From an uncultured Pseudomonadota bacterium (GTDB lineage: Bacteria; Pseudomonadota; Gammaproteobacteria; Steroidobacterales; Steroidobacteraceae), in assembly GCA_903890265.1 (NCBI GenBank), contig CAITAM010000215.1:1-6226 (forward strand): 6,226 nucleotides of DNA, written 5' to 3'. Shown one piece after another: positions 1-6,137 of this stretch. The notes below the pieces were generated by a model. That model searched no databases and had not been told where the DNA came from. It saw only the letters and a program-made list of their open reading frames with translations. Position 1 is the stretch's first letter, and each line of letters starts with the position of its first letter. The translations under genes and the position numbers were made by a program.

Positions 1-802
1 CCGCCGCCGGGGCCACGAGTTCGGCGCGGTCCGGCACCGTGAACGAGCCGGGCGGCCGCCCGAGGAGCACCGCGAGCGCGGTCTGCACCTCGACGATCTG
101 CTGCTTGAGCGGCGGCGCGTTGGCTTCGGTCGCCGCCAGCGCGCTCTCCTGCTGGCGCTCCTCGGCCGCGGTGTTGATGCCGGCCGCCGCGGTCTGGTGG
201 ATGAGCCGCAGGCCCTCGCGCTGGGTCTCGGCGACCTCCTCGATCACCCGCTCGCTCGCCCTCAGCGCCGCCAGCCGGTAGTAGAGGCTGGCCACGTTCG
301 CGACCAGCGACACCGACACGCCGTGGCGGTTCTCGGTCGCCGCCAGCCAGTCGGCCCGCGCGGCATCGGTCGCGTGCGCGTAGCGGCCCCAGAGATCGAT
401 TTCCCACGAGGCGCTGACGCCACCGAGGAACGACGAGGTCAGGGTCGCGTTCGGCTGCCGCTGCACGGGCGTTGTGGTCAGCGACAGGCCGACGCTCGGC
501 AGCTGCTGGGCGCGCGTGACGCCCGCCGCGGCCGCGGCCTCGCGCTCCTGCGCCGCCGCGAGCAGCCCGTCCGGGCCGTTCGAGAGCGCCTCGTCGATGA
601 GGCGCTGCAGCTCGGGGTCGGTGTAGACGCTGCGCCACGGCGCCGTGCCGAACGAGGTGCCGAGCGAGGCGCCGTCGGTCGCCCCGGGCACGGTGTAGCT
701 CGCCGGGACGTCCAGCGTCGGCCGCTGGTAGGCCTCGTACAGGCCGCAGCCGGCGAGCGGCAGTCCGGCAAGCGTCAGGACGAGGAACCGCACGGCGGTC
801 AT
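1..802 (-). CDS. RND efflux outer-membrane channel lipoprotein (OprM/NodT family), 3' end missing
   Basis: Outer-membrane factor of a tripartite efflux pump: it trimerises into a channel that carries substrate from the periplasmic adaptor/permease complex out of the cell. The 267 codons present (the family is usually about 460-500 aa) begin with a lipoprotein signal: a hydrophobic stretch at residues 6-18 and lipobox LAGC with Cys19 as the lipidation site, followed by Gly, which suits outer-membrane sorting. Family landmarks are APWRSVYTDPELQRLID (54-70), the hallmark WEIDLWGR (133-140), VASLYYRL (170-177) and LLGRPPG (246-252). The frame stays open to the window edge, so the gene continues below position 1. 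The start is the ATG at 802, with a GGAG Shine-Dalgarno at 810-813 and a 7-nt spacer. This ATG overlaps the permease stop by 4 bp (ATGA), so translation is probably coupled. Class assignment is firm; the substrate is not known. Confidence 0.95.
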   Translation of the reverse strand, partial: MTAVRFLVLTLAGLPLAGCGLYEAYQRPTLDVPASYTVPGATDGASLGTSFGTAPWRSVYTDPELQRLIDEALSNGPDGLLAAAQEREAAAAAGVTRAQQLPSVGLSLTTTPVQRQPNATLTSSFLGGVSASWEIDLWGRYAHATDAARADWLAATENRHGVSVSLVANVASLYYRLAALRASERVIEEVAETQREGLRLIHQTAAAGINTAAEERQQESALAATEANAPPLKQQIVEVQTALAVLLGRPPGSFTVPDRAELVAPAA

Positions 803-3800
803 GACACGTCTCCGTGGCCGGGTACGGCGGTCGGGGTGTCCGAGGCTGCGCGACGCGTCCCGCCCGACAGGCGGTCGACGACGACGAACAGCACCGGCAC
901 GAAGAAGATGCCGAGCAGCGTGGCCAGGAGCATGCCGCAGAACACGGTAATGCCCATCGAGACGCGGGCGCCGGCACCGGCACCGCGCGAGATCACGAGC
1001 GGCACGACGCCCAGGATGAACGCCAGCGACGTCATGATGATCGGGCGCAGGCGCAGCTTCGCCGCGGTGAGCGCCGCCTCGATCGCGCCCTTGCCCTTAT
1101 CCCGCTCCATCTTCGCGAACTCGACGATCAGGATCGCGTTCTTGGCCGCGAGGCCGATCAGCAGGATGAGGCCGATCTGGGCGTAGACGCTGTTCGTGAG
1201 CCCGGTGAGCTTGAGGCCCGCCATGGCGCCGAGCACGCCCACCGGGATCGCAAAGAGCACGGCAAAGGGCACCGACCAGCTCTCGTAGAGGGCGGCGAGG
1301 AACAGGAACACGAAGACGATCGCGAGCCCGAACACGACCGGCGCCTGGCCGGCCGACTGCTTCTCCTGCAGGCTGATACCGGACCATTCGTAGCCGAAGC
1401 CCGCCGGCAGGGTTGCCGCCGCGACCTCCTCCATCGCCTTGATCGTCTGGCCGGAACTGTAGCCCGGTGCCGAGTCACCACCGATATCGGCGGTGCGGAA
1501 CAGGTTGTAGCGCTGGGTCACGATCGGCGCGCCGATCGGCACGGCCTTGACCAGCGTCGACAGCGGCACCATCTCCCCGGAGGAACTGCGGACATGGAAC
1601 AGGGACACGCCCTGGATGTCACTGCGAAACTCGGGCTCGGCCTGCATCGTCACCTTGAACGTACGGCCAAAGCGCGTGAAGTCGTTGATGTCGACGCCGC
1701 CGAGGAAGGTCTGCAGCGCGAACGTCACGTCGTTGATCGCGACACCGAGCTTCTTCGCCTTCTCGCGATCAAGCTCTAGCCGGAACGCCGGCGTGTTCGG
1801 GTTGAACTTGCTGTAGATCTGGCCGATCTCCGGCCGCTTCTTCGCCGCCGCGATCAGGTCGTCCGCGACCTTGGCGAGTGCCTGCGGCGTGCCGCCGCCC
1901 CGATCCTGCAGCTTGAAGCTGAAGCCGCCGGTGGAGCCGAGGCCCGGGATCGGCGGCGGGTTGAATGCGAGCGTGACGGCCTGCGGCACGGTCCGGGCAT
2001 TCTTGTACGTTCCCATGATGATCGAGCGCAGGCCAAGTTCAACCGACTTGCGCTCGGCCCACGGTTTCAGCACCGCGACGAACAGCGCGCTGTTCGACTG
2101 CACGGCGCCGGTCAGGATGTTGTAGCCGTTGATGACGAGGCGCCGTTCGATCCCCGGGGTCGTCGCGAGGAAGTTGTCGACCGCCGCCGTGGTCTCGAGC
2201 GTGCGGTTCATCGACGCACCCTCCGGGAGGGTGACCGCACCGATGAAGTAGCCCTGGTCTTCCGGCGGCACAAAGCCGCCCGGCACCGCGTTCATGAGCC
2301 AGACGGCGGTGCCGATCAGCACACCGAGCGTGATGACGGTCATCGTCGCGCGGCGGATGAGGGTCGTGACACCGGCGCCGTAGCGCTCCGTCAGCCAGGC
2401 GAACTGCCGGTTGAAGGCGTCGAAGAAGCGCGCGACGAGCCCGCTGCGGTCCTTGGACTTCGGCTTTAGCAGCAGCGCGCAGAGCGCCGGCGTCAGGGAC
2501 AGCGCGACGAAGGCCGAGAGGCCCGTCGACACCGCGACCGTGATCGCAAACTGCTTGTACATGACGCCGGCAATGCCACCGAGGAAGGCCACCGGCACGA
2601 ATACCGCCATCAGGATGAGCGCGATCGCGACCACGGGACCGGACACTTCCTCCATGGCCTTGATCGTCGCGGCCTGGGCCGAGAGCCCGTGCTCCATATG
2701 GTGTTCGACGGCCTCCACGACCACGATCGCGTCGTCGACCACGATGCCGATCGCGAGCACCATGCCGAACAGCGTGAGCGTGTTGATCGTAAAGCCGACC
2801 AGCGTGAACACCGCGAAGGTGCCGACCAGCGAGACGGGCACCGCGAGCATCGGGATCAAAGTCGCGCGCCAGCTCTGCAGGAAGAGGAAGACCACGATGA
2901 GCACCAGCAGCAGCGCCTCGAAGAAGGTGTGTACCACCTCCTCCAGCGAGGCCTTGACGAAGATCGTGTTGTCGAGCACGACCTCGTAGTTCATTCCGGC
3001 CGGGAAACTCTTCGCCAGATCCTTCAGCCGCTTGTCGATCAGCCCCGCGGTCTCGATGGCGCTCGCGTCAGGCGTCAGGTTGATGGAGAACGCCGCCGCA
3101 GGGCGGCCGTTGAACCTCGAGTCGAACGTGTAGTCCTTGGCGCCGAGCTCGACCCGCGCGACGTCGCTCACCCGGATGAACGAGCCGTCCGGCCGGGCGC
3201 GCACGATGACGTTGCTGAAGTCGGCGACCTCCGACAGCCGGCCCTTGACCTGCACGCTGTACTGGAACTGCTGCGACTTCGGCGCCGGGAGCTTGCCGAC
3301 CTGGCCGGCCGGCGCCTGGACGTTCTGTTCCTTGATCGCGGCGTAGACGTCGGAGGCGGACACGCCGAGCGCCGCCATCCGGTCCGGCTTCAGCCACAGG
3401 CGCATGCCGAACTCCGCGCCGTAGAGCTGCACGTTGCCGACGCCCTTGACGCGCTTCAGTGCCTCGATGACGTTGACTGCCGCGTAGTTGGTGAGGAACA
3501 GCGCGTCGTAGGTCGACTGCGGGCTCGTCAGCGCGATGTACATCAGCGTGTCGGGCGACTGCTTCTTGGTCGTCACACCGGCGTTCAGGACCTCGCTCGG
3601 CAGCCGTGCATTGGCCTGCGAGGCCCGGTTCTGCACCTGCACCGAGGCGATGTCCGCATTGACGCCGAGGCCGAAGGTCACGTCGAGCGCGTAGGATCCG
3701 TCGCTCGCCGCGGTCGATGCCATGTACTGCATGCCCTCGACGCCGTTGACCTGCTCCTCGATCGGCTGGGCGACGGACTCCTCGACGACGCCCGCGCTCG

Positions 3801-3954
3801 CGCCCGGGTAGAAGCCGGCCACGCGGATCGTGGGCAGCGTGATCTGCGGGTACTGCGCGATGGGCAGCGACAGACCGGCGATGACGCCGGCGAGCGTGAG
3901 AATAATCGCGGTGACGATCGCGAAAATCGGTCGGAAGATGAAGAACTTGGCCAT
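799..3954 (-). CDS. RND efflux permease, HAE1 class (AcrB/MexB/MexF-like), complete
   Basis: Inner-membrane proton/drug antiporter of the resistance-nodulation-division superfamily; it forms a trimer that captures substrates from the periplasm or outer leaflet and passes them to the outer-membrane channel. Its 1051 aa match the usual length of about 1040-1060. The N-terminus MAKFFIFRPIFA is typical and fixes the start. Twelve membrane segments can be placed near 10-30, 341-360, 366-386, 392-413, 438-458, 466-497, 538-556, 871-890, 895-915, 922-944, 970-988 and 997-1025, with two large periplasmic loops between segments 1-2 and 7-8. Proton-relay residues are present: Asp407 and Asp408 in GIVVDDAIVVVE, Lys938 in GLAAKNA, and Arg968 and Thr975 in RLRPIIMTS. 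The distal-pocket region differs from AcrB (Thr136, Tyr178, Tyr611, Ile613). It starts 9 bp after the adaptor stop with no clear Shine-Dalgarno, and its TGA overlaps the channel gene start. MexF/OqxB-type is my best subgroup guess, from memory of sequence resemblance. Confidence 0.97.
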   Translation of the reverse strand: MAKFFIFRPIFAIVTAIILTLAGVIAGLSLPIAQYPQITLPTIRVAGFYPGASAGVVEESVAQPIEEQVNGVEGMQYMASTAASDGSYALDVTFGLGVNADIASVQVQNRASQANARLPSEVLNAGVTTKKQSPDTLMYIALTSPQSTYDALFLTNYAAVNVIEALKRVKGVGNVQLYGAEFGMRLWLKPDRMAALGVSASDVYAAIKEQNVQAPAGQVGKLPAPKSQQFQYSVQVKGRLSEVADFSNVIVRARPDGSFIRVSDVARVELGAKDYTFDSRFNGRPAAAFSINLTPDASAIETAGLIDKRLKDLAKSFPAGMNYEVVLDNTIFVKASLEEVVHTFFEALLLVLIVVFLFLQSWRATLIPMLAVPVSLVGTFAVFTLVGFTINTLTLFGMVLAIGIVVDDAIVVVEAVEHHMEHGLSAQAATIKAMEEVSGPVVAIALILMAVFVPVAFLGGIAGVMYKQFAITVAVSTGLSAFVALSLTPALCALLLKPKSKDRSGLVARFFDAFNRQFAWLTERYGAGVTTLIRRATMTVITLGVLIGTAVWLMNAVPGGFVPPEDQGYFIGAVTLPEGASMNRTLETTAAVDNFLATTPGIERRLVINGYNILTGAVQSNSALFVAVLKPWAERKSVELGLRSIIMGTYKNARTVPQAVTLAFNPPPIPGLGSTGGFSFKLQDRGGGTPQALAKVADDLIAAAKKRPEIGQIYSKFNPNTPAFRLELDREKAKKLGVAINDVTFALQTFLGGVDINDFTRFGRTFKVTMQAEPEFRSDIQGVSLFHVRSSSGEMVPLSTLVKAVPIGAPIVTQRYNLFRTADIGGDSAPGYSSGQTIKAMEEVAAATLPAGFGYEWSGISLQEKQSAGQAPVVFGLAIVFVFLFLAALYESWSVPFAVLFAIPVGVLGAMAGLKLTGLTNSVYAQIGLILLIGLAAKNAILIVEFAKMERDKGKGAIEAALTAAKLRLRPIIMTSLAFILGVVPLVISRGAGAGARVSMGITVFCGMLLATLLGIFFVPVLFVVVDRLSGGTRRAASDTPTAVPGHGDVS
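810..813 (-). promoter_or_regulatory. Ribosome binding site of the outer-membrane channel gene
   Basis: GGAG on the minus strand, 7 nt before ATG 802, inside the last codons of the permease gene. It supports the overlapping start, so the channel can be translated both by coupling and by independent initiation. Confidence 0.6.
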
Positions 3955-3963
3955 GGGATGCGC

Positions 3964-5151
3964 TTAGTGCTGGACGGCGGTGTCGCCGGCGGGGGCGTCG
4001 GCGACCGGCGCGGGCTTGGCGACCACCACCTGGCCCACCTTCGCGCTCTGCACGCCGTCGGTGATGACCGTCTCGCCGCCCTTCAGTCCGTCCGTGATGA
4101 GCCAGTACTCGCCCACCCGCACGCCCGGGGTGACCGCGACCTGGGACACGACACTGTCCGGGCCCACGACGCTGACGAAATACTTGCCGAGCAGCTCCGT
4201 GACCGCCCGCTGCGGCACGAGGATGGCGTTTTGCGCGACGTCGTGCACGATGCGCAGGCGGGCGTTCATGCCGGGCCGCAGGATCCCGTCCTTGTTGCTG
4301 AACACGGCGCGCAGCTGCAGGGTGCCGGTCGTGGCGCTCAGCGCGCGATCCACGAAATCGATCTTGCCCTCGTACGGGTAGCTGCTGCCATCCGCGAGCA
4401 GCAGGTGCACCGGCGGCGTCAGGGGCGGCCGGCCCGCGGTGTCGGTGGTCGGCGTGTTCTTGCGCACGTACGCGAGGTAGTCGACTTCGGCGACGTTGAA
4501 GTAGACCGCCACGGGGTCGAGCGTCGATACCGTCGCCAGCACGGTCTGTCCGGCCGCGGCGAGACCACCGACCTCGATCTGCTGCAGGCCGATCTGGCCT
4601 GAGATGGGCGAGCGGACGTCGGCGTAGCCGCGCTGCACGCTCGCGCTCGCCACCGACGAGCGGCGGGCGTCGACGATGGCCTTGTACTGCTGCTCCTGGG
4701 CTACCGTCTGGTCGTAGGTCTGGCGCGGAATCGCGTTGTCGGCGAGGAGCGGCTTGTAGCGTGCGATGTCCTGGCGCACGCGCGCGAGGTTGGCCTCGGC
4801 CTCGGCGAGGTTGGCCCTCGCGTTGATGACCGCCTCGTCATAGGTCCTCGGATCGATCGTGAAGAGCAGCGCCCCTTCCTTGACGATCTGCCCGGCCTCG
4901 AAGAATTTCTGCGCCACGACCCCTGACACCTGCGGCCGGAGTTCGACTTCGCGAAAGGCACGGATTTCGGCCACGTAGTCGACCGACAGCGGCGTCGTGC
5001 GCGGCGTGACCGTCATCACGAGCACTTCCGGTGCCACGGCGGCCGGCATTTCCACCTTCTTCTGGCAGCCGGTTAGCGCGACGGCAAGACCCGCGAGCAG
5101 CAGAGCACCGCGAGCGGTCCAGCCCGCACGGGAAAAACGACGGTCGTTCAT
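3964..5151 (-). CDS. RND efflux periplasmic adaptor (membrane fusion) lipoprotein
   Basis: Periplasmic adaptor subunit (AcrA/MexA/MexE type) that bridges the permease and the outer-membrane channel. The 395 aa carry a lipoprotein signal with hydrophobic residues 15-27 and lipobox LTGC (Cys29). Position +2 is Gln followed by Lys-Lys, not the Asp of E. coli inner-membrane lipoproteins. The usual domains follow in order: first lipoyl half about 69-100 (RPQVSGVV, then GALLFTIDPRTY), alpha-helical hairpin about 104-175, second lipoyl half about 178-212 (DVRSPISGQIG), beta-barrel about 214-300 (ending LRPGMNARLRI) and membrane-proximal domain about 301-380. The start is ATG 5151 because AAGGA at 5161-5165 lies 9 nt upstream; a GTG at 5175 would add eight residues but contain that Shine-Dalgarno. 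This is the first gene of the pump operon; its TAA lies 9 bp before the permease start. High confidence in family, no evidence on substrate. Confidence 0.95.
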   Translation of the reverse strand: MNDRRFSRAGWTARGALLLAGLAVALTGCQKKVEMPAAVAPEVLVMTVTPRTTPLSVDYVAEIRAFREVELRPQVSGVVAQKFFEAGQIVKEGALLFTIDPRTYDEAVINARANLAEAEANLARVRQDIARYKPLLADNAIPRQTYDQTVAQEQQYKAIVDARRSSVASASVQRGYADVRSPISGQIGLQQIEVGGLAAAGQTVLATVSTLDPVAVYFNVAEVDYLAYVRKNTPTTDTAGRPPLTPPVHLLLADGSSYPYEGKIDFVDRALSATTGTLQLRAVFSNKDGILRPGMNARLRIVHDVAQNAILVPQRAVTELLGKYFVSVVGPDSVVSQVAVTPGVRVGEYWLITDGLKGGETVITDGVQSAKVGQVVVAKPAPVADAPAGDTAVQH

Positions 5152-5160
5152 GGGCCAGGA

Positions 5161-5165
5161 TCCTT
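5161..5165 (-). promoter_or_regulatory. Ribosome binding site deciding the adaptor start
   Basis: AAGGA on the minus strand, 9 nt before ATG 5151. It lies inside the reading frame that would be used if translation began at the in-frame GTG 5175, so it argues for the shorter 395-aa protein, which also has the more normal lipoprotein signal length. Confidence 0.6.
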
Positions 5166-5186
5166 CTAGGCACACCGGGGCGGGAC

Positions 5187-5207
5187 GGCCCCGCTTTTGC
5201 GCGGGCC
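5187..5207 (-). other. GC-rich hairpin in the leader of the pump operon
   Basis: Inverted repeat in which five G/C pairs (5187-5191 with 5203-5207) and, after a one-base bulge, two more pairs (5193-5194 with 5201-5202) enclose a six-base loop. It lies between the candidate promoter and the adaptor start, so it would fold in the 5' leader. No T-tract follows on either strand, so it is not a convincing intrinsic terminator for rnfH. A competing 5-bp stem (5177-5181 with 5188-5192) shares bases with it. Hairpins of this size arise often by chance in GC-rich DNA. Confidence 0.25.
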
Positions 5208-5215
5208 TAGTCTAG
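5207..5215. promoter_or_regulatory. CTAG-N-CTAG dyad over the candidate -10 box, possible operator
   Basis: CTAGTCTAG is a perfect odd-length dyad and covers the proposed -10 hexamer of the pump operon. CTAG is a rare tetranucleotide in most proteobacterial genomes, yet three copies occur in this short intergenic region (a third at 5166-5169). The symmetry does not extend beyond nine bases, which is short for a TetR-type operator. Operator function is inference only. Confidence 0.25.
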
Positions 5216-5236
5216 CGCACAGTCCGCGGCCGCCAA
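5209..5236 (-). promoter_or_regulatory. Candidate sigma70-type promoter of the efflux operon
   Basis: On the minus strand, TTGGCG (5231-5236, four of six consensus matches) and TAGACT (5209-5214, four of six) are separated by 16 bp. Transcription would begin about 50-55 nt before ATG 5151. It lies in the 94-bp gap after rnfH, where a promoter for a separate pump operon would be expected. The match is moderate and read-through from ratA-rnfH is also possible. Confidence 0.35.
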
Positions 5237-5246
5237 GAGCACAAAA

Positions 5247-5552
5247 TCAGCCCCGCCTGCTGCCCATCGTGCGGCCCTCGCGTGCCAGTCGCCGCCGGGT
5301 CTCCTTGGGGTCGGCGGCGAGCGGGCGGTAGAGTTCGACCCGGTCGCCGGCCGAGAGCGGCGTCGAGCGCGGCACCACCCGGCCGAAGATCCCGACCGGC
5401 GCGTCGTCCACGGGTGCCACCTCTCCGAGGGCGGGCGCCGCGGCGGCGAGGGCGTCGGCGACGGTCGCGCCCGCCGCGAGGCGCAGCGGCACGCCGATCA
5501 CGCCCTCCGGCCGGGCGCTGACCACGAGCACGTCAAGGTCAGCGTCCGACAC
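5247..5552 (-). CDS. rnfH: RnfH family ubiquitin-fold protein (RatB)
   Basis: Small beta-grasp (ubiquitin/ThiS-like) protein of the RnfH family, called RatB or YfjF in E. coli; its molecular role is not settled. At 101 aa it fits the usual 90-105. The family signature is clear in the second half: VGIFGR (53-58), then GDRVELYRPLAADPKETRRR (69-88), with a basic C-terminal tail. The start is GTG 5552, because the N-terminus (VSDADLDVLVVSARPEG) begins the first beta strand there and upstream codons only translate the end of ratA out of frame. It overlaps ratA by 14 bp, lacks a clear Shine-Dalgarno, and has two GGCGCGCC palindromes just before the start, all suggesting coupled translation. The N-terminal strand reads VVSARPEG where the family often has an aromatic (VxYA), a modest divergence. 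Confidence 0.9.
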   Translation of the reverse strand: MSDADLDVLVVSARPEGVIGVPLRLAAGATVADALAAAAPALGEVAPVDDAPVGIFGRVVPRSTPLSAGDRVELYRPLAADPKETRRRLAREGRTMGSRRG

Positions 5553-6015
5553 GGGGGTCCGGCGCGCCGGGCGCGCCGTGCAGCGCCTTCGCCCGGCGCA
5601 CGAACGCCTCCACCAGCGAGTCCCAGGTGTGCTCGAACAGCGGTGCAAAAAGCAGGGTCAGGGCGGCGCTGCGAAACTCGAAACCGACGGTCAGGTCGAC
5701 CCGGCAGCCGCGCTCCGTGCCGTCCTTGATCAGCGGCTGGAAGGCCCACTCCCCTGCCAGCGTCTTCAGTGGCCCGCCCACCTGCTTCAGCGAGATCCGC
5801 CGGTTGGGCTCCATGGTGTTCTCGGTGCGCACCGTGACGCGCACGCCGGCACGGCCGATCTCAAGCGTCCCGAGGAGCGAGGTCTCGGTCCTCGATTCGA
5901 CGCGCGCGGCCAGGCACCAGGGCAGAAAGGACGGGTAGCTCTCGACGTCGTTGACGATCGCATACATCTGCGCGGCCGTCTGCGGCACGAGGGCGTTACG
6001 GCGTACCTGACGCAT
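5539..6015 (-). CDS. ratA: RatA, START/SRPBCC (Coq10-like) protein
   Basis: Member of the RatA/Coq10 family of SRPBCC lipid-binding-fold proteins. In E. coli RatA has been described as a toxin that binds 50S subunits and blocks 70S formation; eukaryotic and alphaproteobacterial relatives bind ubiquinone and aid its function, so either role is possible here. The 158 aa equal the E. coli length. Conserved stretches are NALVPQTAAQMYAIVNDVES (7-26) running into YPSFLPWC (27-34), GPLKTLAGEWAFQPL (81-95), and the C-terminal helix with HTWDSLVEAFVRRAK. The tail HGAPGAPDPRVGR is low in complexity and corresponds to the palindromic DNA before rnfH. The start is ATG 6015, supported by GGAG at 6020-6023 (4-nt spacer) and by the family N-terminus. 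Probably transcribed with rnfH, divergently from smpB. Confidence 0.93.
   Translation of the reverse strand: MRQVRRNALVPQTAAQMYAIVNDVESYPSFLPWCLAARVESRTETSLLGTLEIGRAGVRVTVRTENTMEPNRRISLKQVGGPLKTLAGEWAFQPLIKDGTERGCRVDLTVGFEFRSAALTLLFAPLFEHTWDSLVEAFVRRAKALHGAPGAPDPRVGR
5561..5577. repeat. Two GGCGCGCC palindromes separated by one base
   Basis: Copies at 5561-5568 and 5570-5577 encode the Gly-Ala-Pro-Gly-Ala-Pro of the RatA tail. Each is self-complementary and the two can pair with each other in mRNA. The nearer edge lies 8 nt before the rnfH GTG, so structure here could cover the rnfH initiation region until ribosomes finishing ratA melt it. Confidence 0.5.
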
Positions 6016-6019
6016 GGAT

Positions 6020-6023
6020 CTCC
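6020..6023 (-). promoter_or_regulatory. Ribosome binding site of ratA
   Basis: GGAG on the minus strand, only 4 nt before ATG 6015. The spacing is short but usable, and it supports this start over longer upstream extensions of the frame, which would run into the divergent promoter region. Confidence 0.5.
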
Positions 6024-6044
6024 GGTCTGGCGGTGGCAGGCTGG

Positions 6045-6073
6045 ATTGTCTCGCTTTGCGCCCGCGCCGACAA
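6045..6073 (-). promoter_or_regulatory. Candidate promoter for ratA-rnfH
   Basis: On the minus strand, TTGTCG (6068-6073, four of six) and GACAAT (6045-6050, four of six) have the ideal 17-bp spacer. Transcription would start near 6037-6039, giving a leader of about 25 nt that includes the ratA Shine-Dalgarno. Position and spacing make this a good candidate. Confidence 0.45.
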
Positions 6074-6098
6074 CGCGCTGCGCCCCGCCCTGACCGCG

Positions 6099-6104
6099 TA
6101 CAAT
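6099..6104 (+). promoter_or_regulatory. Candidate -10 element for smpB
   Basis: TACAAT matches five of six -10 consensus bases and ends 33 nt before the smpB ATG, leaving a leader of about 25 nt. No good -35 hexamer is seen at 16-18 bp upstream, so the promoter may be weak or activator-assisted, or the match may be fortuitous. Confidence 0.4.
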
Positions 6105-6137
6105 GGTCGACCGGCGACGGCTCAGGGCTTTTCACCA

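Noticed and set aside
197..1186. A 329-codon open frame on the plus strand
   Set aside because: Antisense to the channel and permease genes, with Arg-rich low-complexity sequence; the minus strand carries unmistakable family motifs throughout this stretch.
2689..4602. A 637-codon open frame on the plus strand
   Set aside because: It lies antisense to the permease and adaptor genes, is very rich in Arg, Asp, His and Glu with no recognisable domain, and is the usual artefact of GC-biased third positions in the real genes.
5152..5175. Eight-residue N-terminal extension of the adaptor from GTG 5175
   Set aside because: The extension includes the Shine-Dalgarno AAGGA serving ATG 5151 and would lengthen the lipoprotein signal without benefit.
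5187..5207. Intrinsic terminator after rnfH
   Set aside because: The hairpin is real on paper but no run of T follows on the minus strand, and it lies downstream of the likely pump promoter.
5553..5648. Longer rnfH frame starting upstream
   Set aside because: The extra 32 residues are Arg-rich out-of-frame translation of ratA and lie outside the known family N-terminus; GTG 5552 gives the normal length.
5539..6015. RatA with RnfH as a novel toxin-antitoxin system
   Set aside because: RatA-RatB naming comes from E. coli, but both proteins are widespread conserved families. The arrangement here is the ordinary one, and nothing in the sequence shows toxin-antitoxin function.
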